From: UBA1858 sp965262455
GTDB taxonomy: Bacteria > Pseudomonadota > Gammaproteobacteria > UBA4575
Direction of reading: 5' to 3'
Length of the DNA: 64,000 nucleotides
Assembly (NCBI GenBank): GCA_965262455.1
Contig: CBDHFH010000002.1
Coordinates: 1 to 64,000 of the forward strand
Made by a program: the position numbers and the translations under genes
Notes under the pieces: generated by a model
Databases searched by the model: none
Told to the model about the DNA's origin: nothing
What the model saw: only the letters and a program-made list of their open reading frames with translations
In this document: positions 33,157-41,604 of the stretch, in pieces
Position numbering within the stretch: position 1 is the stretch's first letter
Layout: each line of letters starts with the position of its first letter

Positions 33157-33903
33157 TTAACTCCCGCTAATGAGTTCATTCCAAGAATAGCTAATCTGGA
33201 TGGGTTCCTTCGACTTAGTTGCCGGCTTAACTTCTACCAGAAGATTCTTAGGTTGGAAATTCTTTGGTAACTCAAACGCACCATTCAGGCGCTGAAAATA
33301 TTTAAATGAATAATTCATAGCGTCACCCGTCGCCGAAGCAATGTCTAATAACTCAATCCGATGCATCACGCCGTCTCGCTTACCATCAATGACCAGATTG
33401 ACTTTGCCCTTTGCTACTCGCTTACTGAGGCTCGACTGAGTTAACAAGAAATCATAGTAATATTCACTTTGACCGGCCGTACGTAAATTAAAATCCCGCA
33501 CCTCAACACCTGCATTAACTTTTTCTGGTGCTAATAAGCTTCGATAAAAAACTAATTCTTCGGTCAACTTCAATATTTCTAATTCTTTTTCACGCAGTGT
33601 CTGCTTAATCTGTTCGGCCGCTTGTAATTCAACCTGAGTTGAACGTGTCAAACGAGCGACTTCTTTACGCAAATGTTTAATATCTTTATTTGCTTTGCCA
33701 AGGTCTATACGCATTTCAGCCATACTTTTTTGATTATCCTCAAATGGAAAATCGATACCTGAGGCACCAAGTTCGTAAAATGCCCATGCAACAGACACCG
33801 CAGCCAGGATTGACACAAGTATCTGAATCCTTTTTAAGCCTGGGTTGTATACGCTCATAGAGAGTTTCTCTAATTGCGGCACATTGACTTTTACTTTTTT
33901 CAC
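33157..33903 (-). CDS. DUF6776-like membrane-anchored coiled-coil protein
   Basis: 248 aa. A single membrane segment near residues 27-45 (I-Q-I-L-V-S-I-L-A-A-V-S-V-A-W-A-F) is followed by a long coiled coil (about 58-120, with R-I-D-L-G-K-A-N-K-D-I-K-H-L-R-K-E) and a C-terminal globular part (about 130-248) ending in a beta-rich stretch. It resembles the DUF6776 family found beside bactofilin in gammaproteobacteria, as I recall. The product probably sits in the inner membrane with most of its length in the periplasm. Its stop is one base from the bactofilin ATG, so the two are likely translated together and may act together. Confidence 0.78.
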   Translation of the reverse strand: MKKVKVNVPQLEKLSMSVYNPGLKRIQILVSILAAVSVAWAFYELGASGIDFPFEDNQKSMAEMRIDLGKANKDIKHLRKEVARLTRSTQVELQAAEQIKQTLREKELEILKLTEELVFYRSLLAPEKVNAGVEVRDFNLRTAGQSEYYYDFLLTQSSLSKRVAKGKVNLVIDGKRDGVMHRIELLDIASATGDAMNYSFKYFQRLNGAFELPKNFQPKNLLVEVKPATKSKEPIQISYSWNELISGS

Positions 33904-33921
33904 AATGGTTCCAAAACCAAG

Positions 33922-34953
33922 CTAGGGTAATAAGCCTGTCGCTTCGATGCCCAATGTTTCAGGTAAGCTATACATTAAGTTCATATTTTGAATCGCTTGG
34001 CCTGCGGCTCCTTTAACTAAATTATCAATCACTGAAAGGACAACAATCTGTTTATCAGAAACACGATTGACCGACATGACACAATGATTTGTCCCTCTTA
34101 CTGCGCGCGTTTCTGGATGCATCCCCTCATCTAACACAGTGACAAATGGTTCATTACGATAATGCTCTCGATACAGCTGTGTTAAGTTTTTCTCGTCTTC
34201 GTTAGCCAAGGCATATAGTGTGGCATGAATTCCGCGATTCATTGGCAATAAATGAGGAACAAAGGTTACTTGCACAGGTTCAGCGGGAGTCAATGTACTC
34301 AATATGGAACTAATCTCTGGCTGATGACGATGCCCGCCAACACCATAGGCTTTGAAATTCTCACTCACTTCGGCGTGCAAAGTGCCAACTTTAGCTCCTC
34401 TACCCGCACCACTGACACCTGACTTGGTGTCTGCAATAAGCTGGCTGGGATCTACCAGCTGGTTCTTTAATAAAGGTGCTAATCCCAGAATCACTGAGGT
34501 TGGGTAACAGCCCGGATTAGCCACCAGCTGTGCAGATTTGATCAGCTCGCGATTTAATTCTGGTAAACCGTACACGGCCTGTGCGACCAACTCTGGACAT
34601 GCATGTTTTTGCTTATACCATTGTTCCCAAAGAGCAACATCTTTAATACGAAAATCTGCCGCCAGATCAATTACACGTGTCCCTGAAGACAGCAAGTCTG
34701 GAGTCATTTTCATTGCGGTACCATTAGGCGTCGCAAAGAAAACTAAGTCACACTGCGCTAACACTTGCGTGCTTGGTTCCTGGAAATGTAAGTGCGACAA
34801 GGTGAAAAAGTTAGGCACTAAAGATGCAAGCGAACGACCGGCTTCACTGCGTGAAGTAATGGTATTTATCTCTATTTCTGGGTGTGCACTGAGCAATCTA
34901 ATTAATTCGATGCCGGTATACCCGGTAGCACCAACAATTCCAACGCTGATCAT
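33922..34953 (-). CDS. argC: N-acetyl-gamma-glutamyl-phosphate reductase
   Basis: Third step of arginine synthesis: NADPH-dependent reduction of N-acetylglutamyl phosphate to the semialdehyde. Full length at 343 aa. The nucleotide motif G-I-V-G-A-T-G-Y-T-G is at the N-terminus, the catalytic Cys149 is in A-N-P-G-C-Y-P-T-S, and H-R-H-Q-P-E-I lies in the C-terminal domain. It is the promoter-proximal gene of the block with DUF6776, bactofilin and erpA, and is divergent from the ClC gene across 86 bp. Confidence 0.96.
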   Translation of the reverse strand: MISVGIVGATGYTGIELIRLLSAHPEIEINTITSRSEAGRSLASLVPNFFTLSHLHFQEPSTQVLAQCDLVFFATPNGTAMKMTPDLLSSGTRVIDLAADFRIKDVALWEQWYKQKHACPELVAQAVYGLPELNRELIKSAQLVANPGCYPTSVILGLAPLLKNQLVDPSQLIADTKSGVSGAGRGAKVGTLHAEVSENFKAYGVGGHRHQPEISSILSTLTPAEPVQVTFVPHLLPMNRGIHATLYALANEDEKNLTQLYREHYRNEPFVTVLDEGMHPETRAVRGTNHCVMSVNRVSDKQIVVLSVIDNLVKGAAGQAIQNMNLMYSLPETLGIEATGLLP

Positions 34954-35039
34954 TTAATCAATTTCCAACAAGTCAATTCAATATTTGGTCGTAACGAACT
35001 TAACGTCCGCAAATAAAGTTAGCGTGGCATAATACACCG

Positions 35040-36788
35040 ATGAAGCCCAAGCTGCCGCTAAGCCACAGAATCGTAGACAGTTTAGACGAATTTCGCCTGC
35101 AAACTGCCAAACCTGATGCATTAATTCAACTATCGCTGTTAGCTTTGCTGGTTGGATTGATCACAGGCGTGACAATTGTTGCATTCATACGACTTATAGA
35201 CAGCACATTAAGCTTCTGGTTGCCTGATAACTCGACAGAAAACTTTGAAGCACTCGCAGAAAGCACAAGATTCATCGCACCTGTGATAGGTGCGATTTTG
35301 CTGGGACTGTTATTCAAACTGGTAGCCAAGCCCGACCATTCAGTCGGCGTGGTAAATGTGATTGAACGTCTGCGATACCACGAGGGCTATCTGCGTTTAC
35401 GCGGCTTTATCCTGCAATTTTTTGGCGCCACAATCGCTCTAGCCAGCGGGCATTCCATGGGGCGTGAGGGACCATCAATTCACTTGGGCGCTTTTGTCGG
35501 CAGCTATCTGCCACAGCTCATAGGCTTGCCAAATAACGCCATTCGCACGTTAGTGGCCTGCGGCGTTGCTGCGGGAATATCCGCAGCATTTAATACGCCA
35601 TTGGCTGGGGTTATCTTTGCCATGGAAGTGATTATTTTAGAATATACATTCTCCAGTTTTATTCCAATCATCATTGCTGCAGTGGCTGCGACAGGCGTCT
35701 CGCGCAGCCTGTTAGGCGATGACTTAGTATTTGTTACTGGCAATATTCCCTCACTTTCATTAATTGAACTGCCATATGTAATCTTACTGGGCATACTGGT
35801 TGGTATTGCTTCTACCATTTTCACAAAGATTATTCGCATCACTACTCAACTCACACAATCATTGCATTTAATGCTGCGTTTTACGCTTGCAGGTGTGATT
35901 ACCGGGTCGGTGGCTGTGTTTATTCCACAAGTCATGGGGCTTGGCTATGACACATTGAATGCAGCAATCTTAGGCGAGTTATCGTTAGCCGTTTTATTCG
36001 CTATTCTTATCGCAAAACTATTTACTACGGCTATTTCGGTTGGCTGTAGTATTCCTGCCGGACTAATCGGACCGAGTTTAGTTATTGGTGCAGTTGGCGG
36101 TGCTTTCATGGCGACATTTTTGCATCAAACCCTTGACATGCCGATTGAGAATACAACGCTCTATGCGTTAATTGGCATGAGCGCCATGATGGGTGCATGC
36201 CTGCAAGCACCATTAGCCGCATTAACTGCAGTCTTTGAAATAACCGCCAATCACGCGGTGATTTGGCCAAGCATGTTAGCGATTGTGGTTGCCCAATTGA
36301 TTTGTCGCCAGCTGTTCAAACAACCTCCCGTGTTTGATTTGTTACTCCAGGTACGTGGTTTAGATTTTCGTGAAGACCCTATTAATCAATCGTTGCAAAG
36401 AAGTGGTGTTGCGAAAGTCATGAATAGAAACTTTCACTTACTCCCTCAACTCACCTCACTTGAAGAGATACGTCGAGCCATTAATGACAGCCCACAATGG
36501 ATTTGTATTATGCAAGATAAACAACCCGCAGCACTGATACGAGGCATAGATTTAATTCAGTATGCAGAGAAATGCCAGGACAATAGTGCCATCGATTTAC
36601 TAGAGATACCCGCCAAGCGTCTACAGGTTGACACTATTGATATGCGCGCAACGCTCGCAAAAACCAGACAATTATTTAATTCAAATAATGCTGAAGCGCT
36701 ATGTGTTACGCATTGGAATAAAAATGCGGCCCGTTATATCTACGGCGTGCTAACACGTGATCAATTTGAACAACTTTATATGAGATAA
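35040..36788 (+). CDS. ClC-family chloride channel/transporter
   Basis: Membrane protein of 582 aa with about ten hydrophobic helices and a C-terminal cytoplasmic region (about 440-582) that probably holds degenerate CBS domains. ClC signatures are G-R-E-G-P-S-I-H-L-G (gating Glu143) and G-C-S-I-P-A-G-L-I-G-P-S in place of the usual G-x-F-x-P. At the position that carries the intracellular proton glutamate in exchangers, the helix reads F-A-M-E-V, so channel-like behaviour is possible; this alignment is by eye only. hemJ starts 2 bp after its stop. Confidence 0.92.
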   Translation: MKPKLPLSHRIVDSLDEFRLQTAKPDALIQLSLLALLVGLITGVTIVAFIRLIDSTLSFWLPDNSTENFEALAESTRFIAPVIGAILLGLLFKLVAKPDHSVGVVNVIERLRYHEGYLRLRGFILQFFGATIALASGHSMGREGPSIHLGAFVGSYLPQLIGLPNNAIRTLVACGVAAGISAAFNTPLAGVIFAMEVIILEYTFSSFIPIIIAAVAATGVSRSLLGDDLVFVTGNIPSLSLIELPYVILLGILVGIASTIFTKIIRITTQLTQSLHLMLRFTLAGVITGSVAVFIPQVMGLGYDTLNAAILGELSLAVLFAILIAKLFTTAISVGCSIPAGLIGPSLVIGAVGGAFMATFLHQTLDMPIENTTLYALIGMSAMMGACLQAPLAALTAVFEITANHAVIWPSMLAIVVAQLICRQLFKQPPVFDLLLQVRGLDFREDPINQSLQRSGVAKVMNRNFHLLPQLTSLEEIRRAINDSPQWICIMQDKQPAALIRGIDLIQYAEKCQDNSAIDLLEIPAKRLQVDTIDMRATLAKTRQLFNSNNAEALCVTHWNKNAARYIYGVLTRDQFEQLYMR

Positions 36789-36790
36789 CA

Positions 36791-37216
36791 ATGCTTTGGA
36801 TTAAATCTTTTCACATTATATTTATGGTGACGTGGTTTGCAGGTCTTTTTTACTTGCCAAGGTTGTTCGTCTACCACGCAATGTCTGAAGACGACGTTAG
36901 TAATGAACGATTTAAAGTGATGGAAAGAAAATTATTCTTCGGCATTATGACGCCTGGCGCAGTGATCACTATCGCATTAGGTTTGTGGTTACTAATTCCA
37001 AACTGGGATGGCTACATGGGAGCTGGCTTATGGATGCATTTCAAGCTTGGTTTAGTTTGGTTACTGATTTTTTACCATATTTGGTGCGGCAAACTTGTCA
37101 AAGACTTCAAATACGAACGCAATACAAAATCCCATGTATGGTTTCGTTGGTTTAACGAAGCGCCTGTGCTTGCTTTGATTGCGATTATTATACTGGTGAT
37201 TGTCAGGCCTGTTTAA
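36791..37216 (+). CDS. hemJ: Protoporphyrinogen IX oxidase HemJ
   Basis: Haem biosynthesis membrane enzyme of 141 aa. Four hydrophobic helices carry the family residues: K-S-F-H-I-I-F-M-V-T-W-F-A-G-L-F-Y-L-P-R-L-F-V-Y near the N-terminus, then M-H-F-K-L-G-L and Y-H-I-W-C-G-K in the third helix. It sits 2 bp after the ClC gene, so the two are probably co-transcribed. Its last 14 bp overlap the 3' end of the convergent DUF1461 gene. hemL lies at the other end of the window. Confidence 0.9.
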   Translation: MLWIKSFHIIFMVTWFAGLFYLPRLFVYHAMSEDDVSNERFKVMERKLFFGIMTPGAVITIALGLWLLIPNWDGYMGAGLWMHFKLGLVWLLIFYHIWCGKLVKDFKYERNTKSHVWFRWFNEAPVLALIAIIILVIVRPV

Positions 37217-37934
37217 ACCCGGCAAATTTTTTAAGCAACTGCAGGTGAATCAGCCAGATAACTATCCCAGTCAGCAACAGCATGATACTGATTGGCGCAA
37301 ACAAATCTGGCGCTTTCATTAAAGTGCTCATCAGGGATTCCTCATAATAAAAAAACCATTGGTGTTCACTTGGAAAAATTACCGTATGCAACCAATAGAA
37401 AAACTTTTTCGCGCCAGACAAGAGAATCACAAATATCACAATTCCGATACAGGCAATGATTACAGCGCTGAGCATTTTCACAGAAGGCATATTGACCCTA
37501 AAAAAAATGATTGCCGCCAATATCATTAAACAGAATATTAATAACACCAACGCAAACCACGTCAAAATATCAACTAAATTTGCAACATCTTGCAAATGAA
37601 TGATCTCACTTTGAGTTAATAATTGACCCAATTTCTCACCTGTGGGAGTGTAAAACTCAATTTGCTCAAGACCCTGCCCGCTATTTTGGATGCTGCTGAC
37701 AATCTCAGAAAATAAGCGATGATGCTCATCTGTATTAGTAGCAATAAATTCCTTCTTGTATAGATGCTGAGGCATGGTTTGATCAATCGTTTGATCAATT
37801 TTCAGCAAGGAATACCAGACGGGATACATAAAATTAAAATGAGCAGATAGCTGCCATGCTAGCCAAATACACAGCAATAACGTGCCCACGCTGTAAGCGG
37901 CCCATAAAGAATAAGTACGTATCAATTTGAACAT
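37203..37934 (-). CDS. DUF1461 (Lit-like) integral membrane protein
   Basis: 243 aa with an N-terminal helix, an extracytoplasmic domain (about 50-115), three further helices and a loop. Features that match DUF1461 are L-T-Q-S-E-I-I-H-L-Q-D-V in the domain and H-T-V-I-F-P-S-E-H-Q-W-F-F just before the last helix. DUF1461 includes Lit, the lipoprotein intramolecular transacylase of some Gram-positive bacteria. Whether this gammaproteobacterial member has that activity is unknown; a periplasmic acyl or peptide chemistry is an inference. It overlaps the end of hemJ by 14 bp, tail to tail. Confidence 0.75.
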   Translation of the reverse strand: MFKLIRTYSLWAAYSVGTLLLCIWLAWQLSAHFNFMYPVWYSLLKIDQTIDQTMPQHLYKKEFIATNTDEHHRLFSEIVSSIQNSGQGLEQIEFYTPTGEKLGQLLTQSEIIHLQDVANLVDILTWFALVLLIFCLMILAAIIFFRVNMPSVKMLSAVIIACIGIVIFVILLSGAKKFFYWLHTVIFPSEHQWFFYYEESLMSTLMKAPDLFAPISIMLLLTGIVIWLIHLQLLKKFAGFKQA

Positions 37935-38024
37935 AGATTGTATAAGTATCTAATTTATATACATTTTTAAATATAAAAAGGATGCAGTTTAATCATTTAT
38001 AAAATATCTCTTTAGAGATGCTGT

Positions 38025-38044
38025 TGACAATCATTCTCATTTGC
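38025..38044 (+). promoter_or_regulatory. Fur box at the bfd promoter
   Basis: The sequence tgacaatcattctcatttgc matches the Fur consensus TGATAATnATTATCA at 12 of its 14 defined positions, and its right part equals the common AATCATTCTCATTTGC form. It overlaps a TTGACA (38024-38029) that could be the -35 of the bfd promoter, so iron-loaded Fur should repress bfd. Confidence 0.75.
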
Positions 38045-38058
38045 ATTACCTTTACATC

Positions 38059-38286
38059 ATGTTCATATGTATCTGCAAACAGGTTACAGACCGCCAAATA
38101 AAAGAAGCAGTCTCTAATGGTGCTGCCTCGTTCACTGATGTCCAATCTGAATTGGGTGTCGCTACTCAGTGTGGTGAATGTAAGAATCACGCTCGCCAAT
38201 GTATGCGTCAATGTAAAAATGACTGCTCGCACGATCATACTCTAGAAGTAAAAGCATCAAATCAAATTCTAGTCGGCGTTGCTTAA
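38059..38286 (+). CDS. bfd: Bacterioferritin-associated ferredoxin
   Basis: Small [2Fe-2S] protein (75 aa) that docks on bacterioferritin and reduces its iron core to release Fe2+. The four cluster cysteines are C4 and C6 (F-I-C-I-C-K) and C38 and C41 (Q-C-G-E-C-K), followed by a His/Cys-rich tail. The ATG at 38059 is preferred; the frame extends 6 codons upstream into the promoter. The Fur box just upstream implies induction under iron starvation. bfr follows 160 bp downstream. Confidence 0.93.
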   Translation: MFICICKQVTDRQIKEAVSNGAASFTDVQSELGVATQCGECKNHARQCMRQCKNDCSHDHTLEVKASNQILVGVA

Positions 38287-38446
38287 GCCACTCTGATAAC
38301 ACCAAGTAAATCTCTCAGTCGCTCGTTTTCAAGTAAATGATAATCAATCGCTCCTGCGATTACGTTTCCAAATGCATATCAATTGTTTAGCGAATTATAG
38401 TTTATAATTCTCCGCACTACTTCTTATCAAACAAGGATGATCAAAA

Positions 38447-38929
38447 ATGAAAGGTGACGCTAAAGTTATCGAATTTCTTAATAAAGTGTTAATGAATGAG
38501 TTAACTGCTATTAACCAATATTTCCTGCATGCACGCATGTATAAAAATTGGGGCCTGCATAAATTAAATGAGTACGAATATCACGAATCTATTGATGAAA
38601 TGAAACATGCAGATATGTTGATTGAGCGTATCTTGTTTTTAGAAGGCTTGCCTAACTTACAACAATTGGGAAAACTTTTAATTGGTGAATCTCCTGAAGA
38701 GATGCTTAAGTGTGATTTACAATTAGAAATGATAGCAGTGCCAGATTTAAAAGATGCCATCGCTTATTGTGAAACTGTCGGCGACTATACTTCAAGAGAA
38801 TTGTTTGAAGACATTCTTGAGAGTGAAGAAGAACATATTGATTGGATTGAAGAACAGTTTGATCGCATTAAGTTTGCTGGCTTAGAAAATTATTTACAAG
38901 AAATGATGATCGAAGAAAGCAGCAGTTAA
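38447..38929 (+). CDS. bfr: Bacterioferritin
   Basis: Haem-containing 24-subunit iron store, 160 aa. Ferroxidase ligands are visible at Glu18 (M-N-E-L), Glu51 and His54 (I-D-E-M-K-H) and in the E-S-E-E-E-H motif near residue 127. Met52 is the haem ligand. AAGGATGA lies just upstream of the ATG. It sits 160 bp after bfd; I see no Fur box directly before it, so the two may be regulated differently. Confidence 0.96.
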   Translation: MKGDAKVIEFLNKVLMNELTAINQYFLHARMYKNWGLHKLNEYEYHESIDEMKHADMLIERILFLEGLPNLQQLGKLLIGESPEEMLKCDLQLEMIAVPDLKDAIAYCETVGDYTSRELFEDILESEEEHIDWIEEQFDRIKFAGLENYLQEMMIEESSS

Positions 38930-38946
38930 ATTTCAAGAAAAATTCT

Positions 38947-38987
38947 ATCGGGTCTTCTATTATTCACATCAACACTGGAGACCCGAT
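38947..38987. terminator. Inverted repeat downstream of bfr
   Basis: ATCGGGTCT (38947-38955) and AGACCCGAT (38979-38987) form a perfect 9-bp stem with a 23-nt loop, 18 bp after the bfr stop. It lacks a U-run in the bfr direction, so it may be a 3' stabiliser or a factor-dependent terminator. The remaining AT-rich gap up to 39271 has no gene that I can see. Confidence 0.45.
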
Positions 38988-39271
38988 AAAACAATTAAAA
39001 ATATTACACATCCACAACACACTCTTATCGTTTTATTACACATACCACACACTAAACAATTAACTCATATTACACTTTAACTGTAGTAATAAAACTGACA
39101 TTTAAATTTTATTCCCGTGTCATTCAAAGTAAATATCATATAGCTGAGGAATTGTAGTCGGCTAAGCATCATCTGATATTTTAACGGCCATTAAAATTGA
39201 TCTCCGGCTACTTAGACTTTTATTTAGTTTTACTTAAACACATAACACATTATGTTACGGGAGAGATCTTA

Positions 39272-39988
39272 ATGAATCGTATTTTTAAAAATGCATTGGG
39301 GGTGTTAGCAACAACACTAATGCTGGTTAGCACACCAAGTGCTTTTGCGGCATTTGCTGGATCACTTGCAGACGTCTCAAGTATTACCATCACAGAGACT
39401 GGTTCTGTATCTATACTATCTACAACTGATTTCCTAGGATCAAGCAGTTTCGCTACAGATGGAATAGCTGATGTTGCAAATAATGGTATGACATTTGACT
39501 CTTTCCTAGGCCCTATGGCTGAAGGCACTGCAACTAACTCAGGTTTATTCGGTGCATCATCATTTGCAGAAGCTTCAGCTGATCCAGTTAGCAGTAACGT
39601 TGGATCTGCCAGCACTATTGGTGAGTTTGTTCTTGATGTGGAAGGCTCAGGTTCTATTATTGTTGAAGTTGATTATGTATTAGACGTTGAATCATTTGAT
39701 AACTTACTACTACCAGACGGCGAGGCCTACGCCAAAGTTGATTTATTTGATTCTTTTATTGGTGATTTTGATGAGATAGGTGTCGATGGTTTTCTAGCAG
39801 ATTTTGTTGCCGGAACATTAAGCATTGAAATACCCGTGTTTGGACCTGAGACATTATCATTCTTCGTAACAACTGAAGCAGTTGCTCTAGCCGCAGCAGT
39901 TCCAGTACCAGCGGCTGTCTGGTTATTTGGCTCTGCATTAGCTGGCATGATGGCATTCCGTCGCAAACAACAGCTCAGCGCTGTTTAA
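39272..39988 (+). CDS. PEP-CTERM sorting-domain protein
   Basis: Exported protein of 238 aa, starting at the ATG at 39272 with GGGAGAG before it; the open frame upstream is not needed. A signal peptide ends near S-A-F-A-A. The mature part is Ser/Ala/Asp-rich and beta-prone, with no enzyme motif. The C-terminus V-P-V-P-A-A-V-W-L-F-G-S-A-L-A-G-M then F-R-R-K is a textbook PEP-CTERM signal, recognised by an exosortase and linked to exopolysaccharide-producing surface systems. No exosortase gene is in the window. Confidence 0.88.
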   Translation: MNRIFKNALGVLATTLMLVSTPSAFAAFAGSLADVSSITITETGSVSILSTTDFLGSSSFATDGIADVANNGMTFDSFLGPMAEGTATNSGLFGASSFAEASADPVSSNVGSASTIGEFVLDVEGSGSIIVEVDYVLDVESFDNLLLPDGEAYAKVDLFDSFIGDFDEIGVDGFLADFVAGTLSIEIPVFGPETLSFFVTTEAVALAAAVPVPAAVWLFGSALAGMMAFRRKQQLSAV

Positions 39989-40059
39989 ACAATGATGTCA
40001 TTAATCTAACATCAAAAGCACTCAGTATTAATTTCAAGCTGATCCTGCTCTGTCATAGC

Positions 40060-40093
40060 AAAAAGCCCCAATTTATAATTGGGGCTTTTTTAT
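40060..40093 (+). terminator. Rho-independent terminator after the PEP-CTERM gene
   Basis: AAGCCCCAATT-TATA-ATTGGGGCTTTTTTATTT: a stem of about 10 bp with a T-run. The flanking A-run makes it potentially bidirectional. The rest of the gap to 40372 contains CTAGCT repeats near 40150 but no gene. Confidence 0.9.
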
Positions 40094-40372
40094 TTGGGTT
40101 TAACAAACATATTTATCGATCGGCTTGATTGAAGTAGACAATAATATGTACTAGCTTCTAACTAGCTAGCAACCATTTCAACAACATATTCAGAAGTGTG
40201 GGCAGAATAATGTTTGCCTCTCTTTTTTACCTCTCTTAAGAGACATTTTTTCGGCTCGTATGTAACACTAGTTTAATTTCAGTGCTACAAAATGAGCGTT
40301 ATAGCTTACCATCGTGACCTGCTGGTTGGTTACTCACTAATTATAATTTAATAAATAGCCGGATCTTTGAAA

Positions 40373-41023
40373 ATGAAAATCTTACCCACAGCAATTTTTT
40401 CAGTCATATTATTTACTACCACTTTTGCTGCAGCGATAGGTTTACTTTATTGGAATCAGCATAATGCTGATGTATCGGCAAGCAACACACTTAGTCCAGC
40501 TTCAAATAATACCGTTGCACTGCTTGATGATCCGAACTCAGACAGCATTGATAACTACAGTACTGATATTGAAACTGATAGCAGAGAAATTAACGCCTTC
40601 GATGAAGATAACCACGATCAAGATAGCGACTTCACTCATAACCACACAGAACCTGACAATTCATTCTCAGACAGCGCATCCTATGACGATACTTATGATT
40701 ATGAAGCTGGCAAGAATAACAATGCGTACTATGGCAATAGTCCTGACATTTATTCAAGCACGCAAATGAGCAGTGATGACTTTAATCAACCAGATTACGG
40801 CTCAGACAATCAGGTACGCACAATTAATCTATCAAGCGGAACTAATAATACTAGTACCAACAATAATACAAGCCAAAACGCAGCAAATAGCGTCATTAGC
40901 CAAGTCAATTCTAGTGAAATCACTATTATTGGCACACCTGAGATTGAAACTGAACGAACATATGAAAAGACAATAACTAGTGAGTCTAAAATTGAATGCA
41001 GTGCAGCGGATCAAAATTGTTAA
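40373..41023 (+). CDS. Acidic, Asp/Asn/Ser-rich exported or membrane-anchored protein
   Basis: No family recognised. The 216-aa protein has an N-terminal hydrophobic segment (about residues 5-25, F-S-V-I-L-F-T-T-T-F-A-A-A-I-G-L) that acts as signal or anchor. A long low-complexity tail rich in D, N, S and T with tyrosine clusters follows (Y-D-D-T-Y-D-Y-E). Two cysteines lie at the extreme C-terminus (E-C-S-A-A-D-Q-N-C), so a terminal disulfide is possible. The low complexity suggests an extracytoplasmic, possibly calcium-binding or matrix-associated protein. The ATG at 40373 is preferred over the TTG two codons upstream. Confidence 0.65.
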   Translation: MKILPTAIFSVILFTTTFAAAIGLLYWNQHNADVSASNTLSPASNNTVALLDDPNSDSIDNYSTDIETDSREINAFDEDNHDQDSDFTHNHTEPDNSFSDSASYDDTYDYEAGKNNNAYYGNSPDIYSSTQMSSDDFNQPDYGSDNQVRTINLSSGTNNTSTNNNTSQNAANSVISQVNSSEITIIGTPEIETERTYEKTITSESKIECSAADQNC

Positions 41024-41532
41024 TTTCGTTGACTTGAACTAACAGCGACACACCAACCTTTTCCATTTAAACACAAGCAGCATACTGACTTATTAGCTTA
41101 GTCACACTCTTTTGTATTCCACACAGCATACCTCAGTCACCCGTTGCTTAAACTAAACAAGCACAGCAGCGTTAAAGCTGTAGTTATTGATAGCGTGTCA
41201 ACACAGCATATTACGAATTATTGTTAATAGCATGCTAACCCAGTATCAGCCACTATTTAATTAATCGATGCTAACTAATTCAATGATGCTGTTTGGCTAA
41301 AGCTTTATCCCTCTCGCGACAATCTTAAGTTGTAATTGTGTATTTATAATAGCAACACTCTGAGCGAGACAAAGACTCTATACTTTGCAGACCGATAAAC
41401 AACTTAACGCTATTCGCTGATAAAATTGAATGCCATACTCCCAGATCTATATTTATTAAGCTTGCAATGACTTAACCCAGGTCATTATTTATGAAGTTAT
41501 CAAACTACGTTGCCAGTGAGTTTATGTTTTCC
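41024..41532. other. Intergenic region, no gene seen
   Basis: About 510 bp, AT-rich. ACACAGCATA occurs twice, exactly 80 bp apart (41121-41130 and 41201-41210), with a partial third copy at 41078-41084. No open frame, RNA gene or promoter stands out. Confidence 0.3.
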
Positions 41533-41565
41533 AAAAAAAAGCCCCACTCAACGAGTGGGGCTTTT
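41533..41565 (-). terminator. Rho-independent terminator after the PhoX-like gene
   Basis: On the minus strand AAGCCCCACTCGTTGAGTGGGGCTTTTTTTT: a 9-10 bp GC-rich stem with a small loop and a run of eight T. It lies 40 bp after the stop of the gene at 41605. Confidence 0.92.
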
Positions 41566-41604
41566 ATGCTTCAGTGAAGCTTTAGACTAACTTACTAACC
41601 AAAT

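Noticed and set aside
41078..41210. Repeated ACACAGCATA, two copies 80 bp apart plus a partial third
   Set aside because: Too few and too short to be a repeat array; no flanking structure or associated gene.
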